DNA of 64,000 bases from Flagellimonas sp. S3867 (GTDB taxonomy: Bacteria; Bacteroidota; Bacteroidia; Flavobacteriales; Flavobacteriaceae), in assembly GCF_014698935.1 (NCBI RefSeq), contig NZ_JACVMN010000002.1:930001-994000 (forward strand). Reading direction: 5' to 3'. Positions within the stretch are counted from its first letter, which is position 1. Each line of letters begins with the position of its first letter. The position numbers were made by a program, and so were the translations under genes. Of this stretch, positions 54,352 through 63,264 are shown one piece after another. The notes beneath the pieces are model-generated. The model had not been told where the DNA came from, did no database searches, and was given only the letters and a program-made list of their open reading frames with translations.

Positions 54352-55527
54352 CTATTCTCCGTTCTTAATTCGTACTTTCTGTCCTTCTTTTACGCTTCGT
54401 GCACCTTCGTTAATTATACCATCACCATTATTGATTCCTGATAGCACTTCCACATAATCACCCTGTGTTTTTCCCGTTTGAATGATTACTTTTTTAGCGA
54501 TTGCATTCGAAGATGTAGAATCCGCATCCACCAAATACACATACTGCTCTCCCACCGCATTTTCGGAAACAATACTTTGAGGAATTAGAATTGCATTGTC
54601 GTTTGTATAATCGTTGATCATTACCTTGGCCGTGAGGTTTGGCTTTACTTTTCCGCCTTCACTAGGAACTGGAATCTCAACCGTAAATGAACGATTGCTT
54701 GGATTGATGAAATTACCTGTTTGTCTAACCTTAGTGCTAACACTGTCACCCAAAACAGGAAAATAAACTTGAACATCTTTTCCTGGGGTTACATTGGGGA
54801 GATGACTCTCGGGAACCTCAACTTCAATGTACATGTTGGTTAGGTTTACGATTCTGAAAACTTCAGAACCCGGACCTGGACTAACCACTGTTCCCTGATC
54901 TTTGATCACATCATCAATGATTCCTGAAAAAGGAGCTCTAATGGTTGACTTAGCTACTTGACTTTGCATTTGCTTTACGGCACTTTCTTGTGCTTCATAA
55001 GTAGTTTTGGCCTGTAGGTATTGAATTTCGGAACCAATATTTTGTTCCCAAAGTCTTTTTTGACGCTCAAAGGTGGTCTTTGCCAATTCTGATTGTGTTT
55101 TTAGTTGCGCCAATTGGCTGGATAAACCTCCATCATCAATGGAAGCCAACACTTGTCCTTTTCCAACTTTTTGACCTTCCTTAACATAAACTCTATAAAG
55201 GGTTCCTCCCATTTCAGGATAAACCAATACGTTTTGCTTGGTCATTACATCCCCTTGAAGCTCCAAATAATGGTTAAACTTTTCGGTTTTAGCTTCAATG
55301 GTGGTTACCAAAGGTAATTTAGCATTATCGTCCAACGCGGCGATTACGGAATCCAATGACTGTAAATCTTTTTCCAAGGCTTTTTGCTGCTCAGAAATTT
55401 CAGCTCTTTTTGCTCGAATGGCCTCCAAATCGTTTCCAGCAATAACACCGTCCACAGATCCGTTGCTCCCTCCTCCACAAGAGGATAAAACTACGGCTGT
55501 GAGTACTATATATATGATTCTTTTCAT
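54352..55527 (-). CDS. RND efflux periplasmic adaptor (MFP) lipoprotein
   Basis: 391 residues. Lipobox LSSC (C17) in VVLSSCGGGS. A long coiled coil (EISEQQKALEKDLQSLDSVIAAL; LKTQSELAKTTFERQKRLW) is flanked by a lipoyl-like half-domain (VYVKEGQKVGKGQVLASID) and beta-barrel (APFSGIIDDVIKDQGTVV). Connects the permease to the TolC-type channel. Flanked by the four-helix-bundle gene and RND permease. Confidence 0.93.
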   Translation of the reverse strand: MKRIIYIVLTAVVLSSCGGGSNGSVDGVIAGNDLEAIRAKRAEISEQQKALEKDLQSLDSVIAALDDNAKLPLVTTIEAKTEKFNHYLELQGDVMTKQNVLVYPEMGGTLYRVYVKEGQKVGKGQVLASIDDGGLSSQLAQLKTQSELAKTTFERQKRLWEQNIGSEIQYLQAKTTYEAQESAVKQMQSQVAKSTIRAPFSGIIDDVIKDQGTVVSPGPGSEVFRIVNLTNMYIEVEVPESHLPNVTPGKDVQVYFPVLGDSVSTKVRQTGNFINPSNRSFTVEIPVPSEGGKVKPNLTAKVMINDYTNDNAILIPQSIVSENAVGEQYVYLVDADSTSSNAIAKKVIIQTGKTQGDYVEVLSGINNGDGIINEGARSVKEGQKVRIKNGE

Positions 55528-55570
55528 GATGATATGGTTTGTTTAGATGTTTATGGGTTTAATAGATTGT

Positions 55571-55933
55571 TTAGGTATTTAATTGAGATTTGTGCAGGGC
55601 ATTTAACATAGCCGTTATCTCTGTTATTTGATTTCTGATTGAAGAATAATCTTTATCTGTAAGAAAGTTCAATTCATTGGAAATGATAACTTGATTCAAT
55701 AACTCCATGGTTGAACTATAGGACACCTCTGTAAAACGAGCCTTATCCTTTGCTGACTTTCTACCACTTCCTTCTGAAATGTTTGAAGAAATAGAAATAC
55801 AACACCTTCTCATTTGAGATATAAGACCATACCTTTCCTCTTCAGGAAAAGAAGTGGTTACCTCGTAAACCTTTTTAGACAAATCGATAGACTTGCTCCA
55901 GATAGTTAATTTTTCAAATGAGTAAGTTTTCAT
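55571..55933 (-). CDS. Four-helix bundle protein (23S rRNA IVS family)
   Basis: 120 residues, matches the family formerly called 23S rRNA-intervening-sequence protein: SFEKLTIWSKSIDLSKKVYEVT, ERYGLISQMRRCCISISSNISEGSGR, FTEVSYSSTMELLNQV. These are small helical bundles found in many genomes as stand-alone genes, with unknown function. It lies inside the efflux operon between TolC and MFP, with short gaps both sides. Confidence 0.85.
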   Translation of the reverse strand: MKTYSFEKLTIWSKSIDLSKKVYEVTTSFPEEERYGLISQMRRCCISISSNISEGSGRKSAKDKARFTEVSYSSTMELLNQVIISNELNFLTDKDYSSIRNQITEITAMLNALHKSQLNT

Positions 55934-55966
55934 ACTGCTAAACTTTTAACCAGCTAACCTTATAAG

Positions 55967-57298
55967 CTATTGATTTAGTATGGTTTCCAATGCTGTTTTC
56001 TGGTTGATTACATCGACCATGGATTGGAGGTATTCTTGTTGAGTGGAGTACAGCTGCGTCTGCGCTTGTCTAAGCTCAAAGCTTGTTGCCAATCCTTCAG
56101 AATACTTGATTTGATTTTTGTTTTCAATACGCTCGGCAAGTCTTAGATTTTCTTTAGAAGTGCCATATTCCTCAATAGAAAGAATATAATCGCTTTTAGC
56201 GCTTTCCAATTGAAGTCGTATTTGTTCTTCAGCTTCGGTTAACTGGGTTTTGGCCTTTTCCAGAGCAATTTTAGCGCGTTGCGTACTGGCACTCCTTCCC
56301 AAAGAACTGAAAATAGGCACTTTAAGATTAAAGCCCATAACTGAAGATCCAAACCATTCTTGCCCGCTGCTTAAAAAGTTGAAACTCTCGCTAAAGGAGG
56401 ATCCTCCATAGTTTACAAAAGCGTTTAGAGTAGGGAGAGCCCTACTTTTGGCAAGCTTGTGTTCAAAATAGCGTTGCTCGTTCAAATTAAGCGCCAATTT
56501 ATAATCTACATTATTTTCCATTTTGAACTCGGTGTCCAAAAGACCGAGGGCGATTTGTTTTTGGGTAAGGTCATCCAAATTTTCGGTCAACACTGTGGGA
56601 GATCCAATTGGAAGTCCCATGGTCAGATTTAACATTTGAAGTGTAATCTTTTCCAAACGCTTGGCATTCTTCAACTGATTTTCTATGGATGATAAGGTAA
56701 TCTGTAATTGATCTACACTTTCTTCATCACCAAGTCCATTTTCATAAATGCGTTTGGTTTCATAGAGGTTCTTTTCAAGTGTCGCTTTATTGTTTTCAGC
56801 AATCAACACACTTTCTTGTGCCAATAGTACATTGCCATAGGCTTCAACTACGGATTTTCTAACATCCAATTCCGTCTTCTCTTTGTTGTTCCGACTAAAG
56901 CTCAAAAAAGCCCTGGTAGCCTGTACCCCGACAATGTATGAACCGTCAAAGATTTGTTGTTCCAATGTTGCGGTTGCTGTTGCGGATTGAGGTTGCCCAA
57001 ATACCACTTCTTGAAAAGTACCGGGTTCCCCTCCAAAAAATTCTGCAGGAATCTGGGATACAGGTTGCTTTAACTGATTTTGATAATTGATTGCTCCTGA
57101 AATTTGTGGAAGTCCAGTTGCAATGGTTTCCCATTTCTGTTTTTGGGCATCCACAATATCCCTATTGGCATTTATTGCACTGTAATTGTTTTCAAGCGCA
57201 TATGCTATGGCCTCATCAAGACTATAGCTGCTGGAACTATCTTGAGCCTGTGAGAACCATGATAATAGTAATAATAAAATGATTAAGGTTGTTCGCAT
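55967..57298 (-). CDS. TolC family outer-membrane efflux protein
   Basis: 443 residues. Signal peptide LIILLLLLSWFSQAQ, then the OEP (TolC) tandem helical hairpin repeats, e.g. SYSLDEAIAYALENNYSA and, in the second half, QIKYSEGLATSFELRQAQTQLY. Assembles with MFP and RND to cross both membranes. It abuts the TetR stop exactly (TAA, then ATG), so regulator and pump are translated from one mRNA. Confidence 0.93.
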   Translation of the reverse strand: MRTTLIILLLLLSWFSQAQDSSSSYSLDEAIAYALENNYSAINANRDIVDAQKQKWETIATGLPQISGAINYQNQLKQPVSQIPAEFFGGEPGTFQEVVFGQPQSATATATLEQQIFDGSYIVGVQATRAFLSFSRNNKEKTELDVRKSVVEAYGNVLLAQESVLIAENNKATLEKNLYETKRIYENGLGDEESVDQLQITLSSIENQLKNAKRLEKITLQMLNLTMGLPIGSPTVLTENLDDLTQKQIALGLLDTEFKMENNVDYKLALNLNEQRYFEHKLAKSRALPTLNAFVNYGGSSFSESFNFLSSGQEWFGSSVMGFNLKVPIFSSLGRSASTQRAKIALEKAKTQLTEAEEQIRLQLESAKSDYILSIEEYGTSKENLRLAERIENKNQIKYSEGLATSFELRQAQTQLYSTQQEYLQSMVDVINQKTALETILNQ

Positions 57299-57904
57299 TT
57301 ATTCTTGGTTTGAATTGATGATTGAGTTCAATACTTTTCTTCCTTTGGGGGTTACAATTCCCCTAAGGTGATATTCCAAATAGTAATCCATTAACTCGGG
57401 CATGGAGAAAATTTGCATGGGAAAAAGATTGTTATCCTTGATGCTGGTTACCCCTGAAAAATAGATTCGTGAAACGAAATCAACATTTAGGTTGTTCCGA
57501 TATATTTCCATATCAATTCCACGTCTTACATTTTCAACAATGCAGTCCTGCATTAACTCAAATTGTTTGCTTCTCAAGGATTCATGCACTTTGGGGTAAT
57601 ACTTTTGCAATTGATATTGTGGTGAGGATTTCTCATTTTTTAAATGAAGCATTACAAACTTCTTAATCTCGTAGAGTTCCTCAATCGGGTTTTGTTGTAA
57701 GGCGACAATTTCATCTATACCATTTGATATGAACCAAAACAGGGCCATGGTGCTTTCCTCAACCAGCATGGTCTTGTTCTCATAATGGGAATAGATTGTT
57801 TTTTTCGAAATCCCCATTTCATTGGCCAAATCGTCCATCGTTACGCTCTTAAATCCAAGATTTAAGAACATCTCTGTCGCCTTATGTAATATCTTTTCTC
57901 TCAT
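57299..57904 (-). CDS. TetR/AcrR family repressor of the efflux operon
   Basis: 201 residues from the ATG at 57904. Helix-turn-helix in the first 50 residues (MREKILHKATEMFLNLGFKSVTMDDLANEMGISKKTIYSHYENK), then a helical ligand-binding domain. It is the first gene of the operon. A perfect 15-bp inverted repeat 17 bases upstream is the probable operator, so autorepression and repression of the pump can be inferred. Confidence 0.93.
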   Translation of the reverse strand: MREKILHKATEMFLNLGFKSVTMDDLANEMGISKKTIYSHYENKTMLVEESTMALFWFISNGIDEIVALQQNPIEELYEIKKFVMLHLKNEKSSPQYQLQKYYPKVHESLRSKQFELMQDCIVENVRRGIDMEIYRNNLNVDFVSRIYFSGVTSIKDNNLFPMQIFSMPELMDYYLEYHLRGIVTPKGRKVLNSIINSNQE

Positions 57905-57920
57905 GATCGGCAGCAAAAGT

Positions 57921-57960
57921 AACTTTGGAAACTTTAAAAACAAAAAAAGTTTCCAAAGTT
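57921..57960. promoter_or_regulatory. Operator: 15-bp perfect inverted repeat upstream of TetR
   Basis: AACTTTGGAAACTTT (57921-57935) and AAAGTTTCCAAAGTT (57946-57960) are exact complements separated by 10 A-rich bases. Centred at 57940, about 36 bp upstream of the ATG at 57904, where it would block the promoter. Confidence 0.75.
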
Positions 57961-58116
57961 TTACATTTTTTTAACGAGAGATCAATTTCTAGTTGTTTTA
58001 GCTAATCATTACTATATTGACGAACATTGCCATTAGAATTGGACTGGATCGTTGTTTTTGGTCTTGAATTCCAGAAAAAAGCCCTGCGACCATAGTTTTC
58101 AATTCTTTGAAGTACA

Positions 58117-58542
58117 TTAGTTTTCTTCTGAGGAGCCATCGGTTTGTTCACTTTTGATTCGTTCTACATATGCATTGAAAGCTACTTTACCTTCCTCTTT
58201 CCAGTATTGGTCGTAATAACTCCAATCTGCATCTCCATTTTTTGATTCACAAAAACGTTTGAATTTTTCATGCTTTCTTGACTTTTTGCTACCACTGCTT
58301 TTTGAAGAGTCATGGCCAAAACCAAAAATTATTTTGGCTAGTAGAAGCAAACCAAAAGATTGCCAGTAGGTAAGGGTAGTTAAGCCAAAAACATCAGGCA
58401 TCAACCAATTCCATAACCACATAAATACAAACCCCATTAAAAATATAAAGAGGATGCCAAAAACAATCATGAAAAATATTTTGAACCCTTTGGTCACATA
58501 CCTTTCCATTTTACTTTCGAAGTATCGTTTTTTATATTCCAT
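58117..58542 (-). CDS. Membrane protein downstream of ECF sigma
   Basis: 141 residues. Basic N-terminus, TM helix at about 20-45, a second hydrophobic helix at about 57-76 (TYWQSFGLLLLAKIIFGFG), then a basic serine-rich patch (SSKSSGSKKSRKHEKFKR) and an acidic tail (ADWSYYDQYWKEEGKVAFNAYVERI). No known anti-sigma fold is seen. It starts five bases after the sigma stop, so both are on one mRNA; by analogy a regulatory role is possible. Confidence 0.7.
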   Translation of the reverse strand: MEYKKRYFESKMERYVTKGFKIFFMIVFGILFIFLMGFVFMWLWNWLMPDVFGLTTLTYWQSFGLLLLAKIIFGFGHDSSKSSGSKKSRKHEKFKRFCESKNGDADWSYYDQYWKEEGKVAFNAYVERIKSEQTDGSSEEN

Positions 58543-58547
58543 ATTTT

Positions 58548-59096
58548 TTAATTTTTATTCATTTTAATTTTTTCGATTTCTAAATTTTTTGTCAAAAGCG
58601 ACAATGCCCTATGTCTTCTGGACATTAAAGTTCCTTGGGAGATTCCAGTTTGTTCAGCAATTTCTCGGTACGAATAGCCTTCAAAATCAATTGCAATGAT
58701 GATATCTTGGTATGAAGGTTTCAACTGCTGTATTGCATTTTTCAAATCATTCATTATACCCTCTGGGTATGAATTATCAGCACTCCCATAAAAAAGCTCG
58801 GCAAACTCAGCCCATTTCGTGTCAATGTCCTCACCTTCGTGAACACTTTCTTTTTTAGTCCGTAGTACGTCAATGATTTTGTTTCTAACCGAGTTATAGA
58901 CAAAACCTGCAATATTGGTAATAGGGGATGCATCTTCCGACCTGGAGAATATCCGTAGCGCAACATCTTGGACAATATCTTCCGCATCACGCTCTGTGGT
59001 ATCATCAACTTTAGACTGTACATACGTCTTGAGGGAATGATACTCAGCATTAAAAAAAGCCGATAGATTATTATAGTTCTCTTTGTTGGTCTCCAT
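58548..59096 (-). CDS. ECF RNA polymerase sigma factor
   Basis: 182 residues. Region 2 at about 10-85 (DAEDIVQDVALRIFSRS, NIAGFVYNSVRNKIIDVLR) and region 4 at about 115-170 (LKPSYQDIIIAIDFEGYSYREIAEQTGISQGTLMSRRHRAL, HTH). Normal ECF length. Co-transcribed with the membrane protein gene. Regulon unknown. Confidence 0.93.
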   Translation of the reverse strand: METNKENYNNLSAFFNAEYHSLKTYVQSKVDDTTERDAEDIVQDVALRIFSRSEDASPITNIAGFVYNSVRNKIIDVLRTKKESVHEGEDIDTKWAEFAELFYGSADNSYPEGIMNDLKNAIQQLKPSYQDIIIAIDFEGYSYREIAEQTGISQGTLMSRRHRALSLLTKNLEIEKIKMNKN

Positions 59097-59273
59097 TAAA
59101 AAGACTGTTTGCCGTCTTCAATAATAAAGACGAAGGTTTTCAAATCTATTGCGTTTTTTTCAACATTTTTTTTCAAACCTTCCCGAATATTGGCCAAAGA
59201 CTTCGGAAAATGTGTAAGCAAACTCTCGAAAATAGGGGTCCGTTGTTTCAATTATTGAGCTTATTTTTGAAGT

Positions 59274-60257
59274 ATGACGAATTCCAATGCCATTGAGCAA
59301 TATCGAGACACATTCGTTTCGTATTTAGAATCTAAGACAACCACAAACGAACCCAAGAATCTATATGAGCCCATTACTTATATTTTGAGTTTGGGAGGCA
59401 AACGTTTGCGACCCGTACTCACTTTAATGACCACTGATTTGTTTGGTGGAAATGTTTCAGATGCTCTTGACGCTGCAATGGCAATTGAAGTATTCCATAA
59501 CTTTTCATTGGTTCATGACGATATTATGGATGATGCTCCGTTACGCAGAGGAAAAACTACGGTGCATGAAAAGTGGGACGTAAACACCGGTATTTTATCG
59601 GGCGATGCTATGTTGATCAATTCCTATCAATTTTTGGAAAGCTATCCTACGGATATCTTTAAAAAACTTACTTCCCTTTTTAGCAAAACCGCAATAGAGG
59701 TGTGCGAAGGACAACAATACGATGTAGATTTTGAAACCAGGGACGATGTGATGATTCCCGAGTATTTAAAAATGATTGAATACAAAACTGCGGTCTTAGT
59801 CGCCACAGCCATGAAAATGGGCGCTATTATTGCCTCAGCTTCGGAAGATGACACCAACGCGATTTATGAATTTGGAAAAAACCTCGGTATAGCCTTTCAA
59901 CTGCAAGATGATTATTTGGATGCCTTTGGTGACCCTGAAACTTTTGGGAAACAAGTAGGGGGCGATATCATTGAGAACAAGAAAACGTTTTTATATTTAA
60001 AATCCCTGGAATTGGCCGAGCAAGACAAAAGAGAGGGCCTGTTGCATTTATATTCGATAAAACCCGAAGATTCGGAAACCAAAATTGCCACAATAAAATC
60101 AGTTTTTAAGGAAAGTGGAGCTGTAGAAGCAGCTAAGGCCGAAATAAATGCGTACACGCAAAAGGCCTTTGATTCTTTGGCCACCATAAATTTACCAGCG
60201 GAGAATAAAGTTGTGCTAAAGCAATTTGGAGAAAACCTAATGAAGCGAACCGTTTAG
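59274..60257 (+). CDS. Polyprenyl synthetase family protein
   Basis: 327 residues. LGGKRLRPV (IPP-binding), first aspartate-rich motif in LVHDDIMDDAPLRRGK, and second in LQDDYLDAFGD. Elongates allylic diphosphates with IPP; chain length cannot be read with certainty. Adjacent lycopene cyclase suggests geranylgeranyl diphosphate for carotenoids, but a C35/C40 synthase for menaquinone is equally typical of Flavobacteriia. The stop overlaps that of convergent crtY by four bases (TTAG). Confidence 0.9.
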   Translation: MTNSNAIEQYRDTFVSYLESKTTTNEPKNLYEPITYILSLGGKRLRPVLTLMTTDLFGGNVSDALDAAMAIEVFHNFSLVHDDIMDDAPLRRGKTTVHEKWDVNTGILSGDAMLINSYQFLESYPTDIFKKLTSLFSKTAIEVCEGQQYDVDFETRDDVMIPEYLKMIEYKTAVLVATAMKMGAIIASASEDDTNAIYEFGKNLGIAFQLQDDYLDAFGDPETFGKQVGGDIIENKKTFLYLKSLELAEQDKREGLLHLYSIKPEDSETKIATIKSVFKESGAVEAAKAEINAYTQKAFDSLATINLPAENKVVLKQFGENLMKRTV

Positions 60258-61396
60258 AAAATACGGTGCCATAAAGCTTTTAAGAAAGGAAGTTTTGGAC
60301 AGGCGCTGATTATCTTCAAATCTTCCCAGAAGGAAGTTTCTTCATCCAGGAACTTTAAGATCAATTGTGGTTTTCTTTTTTGGAACATAGATTCAAATAT
60401 TGAACCACCCAAATGGTTGTCGCGATATAAAATATCAAGCAACAACAAGTCGTAATACCAAAACTTATCTCTTTTATAAAATTTGGACAAAGGTCTATTC
60501 ATTTTTAAATGCTCCACCAAGGCCGAAACTTTTTTACTGGTATTGTAAAAGGTAAAACCAGTACTGGGTTTGGCCCATCCACCAGCAATCCCAATATTGA
60601 TTATAGAGTCGGAATTATGTTTATGAAACCCATAACAGGTCATAGGAATATTGCCTTGTTCCACATCTGTGATTTCAAAAGCGGTATTTTCTAAGTTTTG
60701 CTCGATATAATCCCGAATCCCTTCTTCGTATTCCGATTTTTCTAAAGTTTCCTCAGAGAATAAAGTGTATTCCAAAAGCGCTTTCGTTTCGGAAAATGGA
60801 AGCACATACATAAACCGCGTGTTTCCTTTCTGTGGAATTGAAAAATCCATAAAAGTGGCTTCTTTCGAATTAAAAACGGCTTTTTCCGTTTTTACAAACC
60901 AACCCACAAAGTGCTGTTGCAACAAAGGATATTTTTTTTGGGCTGTTACATTCTGATGGTTCAACCAACTGTTGAAAACCTTGGCCCCGGTAAAAAAACC
61001 ATTTTGTGCCGTTACTAGAACTTTGTTCTCACCTTCTTCAATCAAAGTTACTCGGTCTTTTACCCATGTAATATTGGGATGCTTTTTGATTTTGTTCAGA
61101 TAGTGATTGTAAAAATCAATCCCCTTTAGCATTTTGTATTGGTAAGGGGAAATGGAGGCGGAGTGCTCGAATCCGGTCCCTGCAAAATGGATGCTGGGCC
61201 AACTTTTATGTAACAAATGGTCAAACTTACCTTCGTTTTTTTCCCAAAAGCACCAAGTTCGGTCGTTTGTGGTCTTATTGTCTCGATCAATGATCAATAT
61301 AGAGCTCGATGCAAAGTAATCGTCCTGTGTAATTGCATCGGCAAGCAACAAACCTGCCGCTCCTGCTCCAATTATGATATAGTCAAAGTGGGACAT
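60254..61396 (-). CDS. crtY: Lycopene beta-cyclase family protein
   Basis: 380 residues. FAD/NAD-binding N-terminus DYIIIGAGAAGLLLADAI, then WCFWEKNEG, NSWLNHQ-type motif and GIAGGWAKPSTGFTFYNT, which are typical of CrtY-type lycopene cyclases. It closes the ends of lycopene to form beta-carotene rings, the step towards zeaxanthin in marine flavobacteria. Other crt genes are not in this window. Membrane-associated. Confidence 0.88.
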   Translation of the reverse strand: MSHFDYIIIGAGAAGLLLADAITQDDYFASSSILIIDRDNKTTNDRTWCFWEKNEGKFDHLLHKSWPSIHFAGTGFEHSASISPYQYKMLKGIDFYNHYLNKIKKHPNITWVKDRVTLIEEGENKVLVTAQNGFFTGAKVFNSWLNHQNVTAQKKYPLLQQHFVGWFVKTEKAVFNSKEATFMDFSIPQKGNTRFMYVLPFSETKALLEYTLFSEETLEKSEYEEGIRDYIEQNLENTAFEITDVEQGNIPMTCYGFHKHNSDSIINIGIAGGWAKPSTGFTFYNTSKKVSALVEHLKMNRPLSKFYKRDKFWYYDLLLLDILYRDNHLGGSIFESMFQKRKPQLILKFLDEETSFWEDLKIISACPKLPFLKALWHRIF

Positions 61397-61483
61397 AAAC
61401 CAAAAATACGGAATGGAAAATTGTGCAAAGATTAATGTCCTCGAATATGGAAAATATATCCGTTGAAAAATGGATTACAATGA

Positions 61484-62605
61484 TCAGATAAAGGTCAGTA
61501 GATATCCCAAAACTGCCCCGCCTAAAACGATGAAGGCACTATTGACTTTTTTAAATACGAAAACAACAAGCAAGCTGACAACGGCAATAACAATCGTTCT
61601 CCAATCTGTCAAGGTGTCTTTCCCCATTTCCACACAAACGGCCACTATTAAAGCTACTGCGGCCACATTTACTGCATCCAATATGCTCCCGATGATCTTG
61701 GATTTTCGCATCTTGGGAATCAAAGGGTTCAATATCAGTACAAAAAGGAAGGAGGGAAGAAAAATACCCAAGGTAGCCATAAGTGCACCCGAAATACCAT
61801 TTATTTGCCAACCTATAAAGGTTGCTGTCGAGAGCACAGGCCCAGGGGTTATTTGTCCAATAGCAACAGCATCAATTAAAGCCTGTCTGGTTAGCCATCC
61901 GTTAGCAACCAATTCTGCATCCAAAAAGGCAAACAATACATATCCACTGCCATATAATATGGCCCCAACTTTTAAGAAGGTTAGTAATATTTTAAAAGAC
62001 CCAATTTTCATTGGGTCACTGCCCTGAAAAAGTAAAAATGGGAGAAGGCTTTTTAAGTTCCCCATATTCTTTTTTGCAAAATAGAGACCAAAACCAAGTA
62101 ACCCTGTGCCAAAAAGAACTGCTATTTCATTTACGCCAAGCAAACAGGTTGCTAAGGCAATGATTCCCAAAATGGCAAGTTCGGTAGTTTTAATCGCTTT
62201 TTTTCCAAGTCGGAAAGCGGCCATTAGAATGATTGCAATTACAGCTGGTTTAATACCATAAATAAAAGGTTCGACTTTGGGTAATTGTCCATATTCAGTA
62301 TATAACCATGCAAAAACAGCGGTAATCACCACAGCAGGGAAAATAAAACAGATGCCTGCAACAAAAAGGCCTTTCCAACCGGCACGTTCATGCCCACAAT
62401 GCATGGTCATTTCAGTTGAGTTGGGACCTGGAATCAAATTGGTGGCACCTACAAGATCCAAAAAATGTTCTTGGGTCATCCACTTTCGTTTATTGACCAC
62501 CTCGTCTTCCATCATTGCTATGTGCGCGGCTGGACCTCCAAAAGCAATACTCCCAAGTTTGAAAAATAGTTTGGCGATTTCCCTTAGCTCATTTTTTTGG
62601 GACAT
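61484..62605 (-). CDS. chrA: Chromate transporter (ChrA family, two-domain)
   Basis: 373 residues with about ten membrane helices in two CHR halves. First half: LGSIAFGGPAAHIAMMEDEVV and LIPGPNSTEMTMHCG. Second half: GQITPGPVLSTATFIGWQI. Exports chromate (a sulfate analogue) in characterised proteins. A large antisense open frame on the other strand is a shadow. Gene context gives no more information. Confidence 0.92.
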   Translation of the reverse strand: MSQKNELREIAKLFFKLGSIAFGGPAAHIAMMEDEVVNKRKWMTQEHFLDLVGATNLIPGPNSTEMTMHCGHERAGWKGLFVAGICFIFPAVVITAVFAWLYTEYGQLPKVEPFIYGIKPAVIAIILMAAFRLGKKAIKTTELAILGIIALATCLLGVNEIAVLFGTGLLGFGLYFAKKNMGNLKSLLPFLLFQGSDPMKIGSFKILLTFLKVGAILYGSGYVLFAFLDAELVANGWLTRQALIDAVAIGQITPGPVLSTATFIGWQINGISGALMATLGIFLPSFLFVLILNPLIPKMRKSKIIGSILDAVNVAAVALIVAVCVEMGKDTLTDWRTIVIAVVSLLVVFVFKKVNSAFIVLGGAVLGYLLTFI

Positions 62606-62695
62606 TTAATGTAAATTTTCGATTGGTATTGATAAGTTAGGTTATGCAATTAAAAACGCAAGCCAAAAATAAAAAAGAAGATTTAGAAAAGATTT

Positions 62696-62875
62696 TTATT
62701 CCTCTGCGATAAGAACCAACACCTTATTTTCCTGAATAATTTTAACGGTCTTGCCCTGTTCAAAACCAAGTTCTTCCAACCATCGTCCCTCTAAGCGGAT
62801 TTCAGGAACGGTGGTATGGTCCCAAGCGCGACGGCGGAATTTACAATGGATTTTAAGTTTTCGAGTAGGTTTCAA
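62696..62875 (-). CDS. SymE family toxin-like protein
   Basis: 59 residues, below a common ORF cut-off. The reading runs from a TTG at 62875 (a stop codon lies just upstream, so no longer form exists). The SymE core is visible: basic N-terminus RKLKIHCKFRRRAW, then VPEIRLEGRWLEELGFEQG and VKIIQENKVLVLI. The fold is that of AbrB/SpoVT-like DNA or RNA binders. E. coli SymE is a toxic RNA-associated protein. It diverges from an XRE gene. Confidence 0.75.
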   Translation of the reverse strand: MKPTRKLKIHCKFRRRAWDHTTVPEIRLEGRWLEELGFEQGKTVKIIQENKVLVLIAEE

Positions 62876-62882
62876 TTAAAAA

Positions 62883-62900
62883 TGTTCGTTATAGCGAACA
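62883..62900. promoter_or_regulatory. Operator O1 of SymE/XRE pair
   Basis: TGTTCGTTATAGCGAACA is a palindrome (one mismatched pair) located eight bases upstream of the symE-like start. It matches O2 at 15 of 18 positions; centres are exactly 40 bp apart. Confidence 0.65.
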
Positions 62901-62922
62901 CAATATATAAATTATTTCTGGA

Positions 62923-62940
62923 TATTCGGTATAGTGAACA
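62923..62940. promoter_or_regulatory. Operator O2 overlapping XRE start codon
   Basis: TATTCGGTATAGTGAACA, a degenerate copy of O1, covers the GTG at 62934, so binding would act on the start of the xre gene. Confidence 0.5.
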
Positions 62941-63155
62941 CGAAAAAGGACGCATATTTGGTTGAATTGGGTTTGCGAATTAAAAAATTGCGCGAAGAAA
63001 AAGGAATTGATCAAAAGTCTTTTGCTTTTGATTGTGGTATTGGCCGAACTCAACTCTATATGATTGAAAAAGGAAAAACCAATCCTCGGTTACTGACTTT
63101 GATTAAAATTGCTGATGGATTGGGGGTGAGTCTTTCAGAGCTTTTTGGGTTTTAA
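62934..63155 (+). CDS. XRE family transcriptional regulator
   Basis: 73 residues from GTG. A single Cro/C1 type helix-turn-helix: LGLRIKKLREEKGIDQKSFAFDCGIGRTQLYMIEKGKTNPRLLTLIKIADGLGVSLSELF. Small size and matched operators suggest autoregulation and control of the divergent symE-like gene. Similar in form to restriction-modification C proteins and antitoxins, but no R-M genes are in view. Confidence 0.9.
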   Translation: MNTKKDAYLVELGLRIKKLREEKGIDQKSFAFDCGIGRTQLYMIEKGKTNPRLLTLIKIADGLGVSLSELFGF

Positions 63156-63264
63156 TTGAGGCGATATGAAATTTTGAGTATTATACAACGATTGAGTTTA
63201 AGATTATCAATGTGATAATCAGTAATGGTTTTTCTTCCAACAATTTATCATTCACCGACTTGTA

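Noticed and set aside
59262..59269. TATTTTTG -7-like box before the polyprenyl synthase gene
   Set aside because: Only five bases before the ATG, so a transcript would be leaderless; probably chance in A/T-rich DNA.
61470..62027. 185-codon open frame opposite chrA
   Set aside because: Antisense shadow of a well-supported membrane protein gene; composition reflects the complementary codons.
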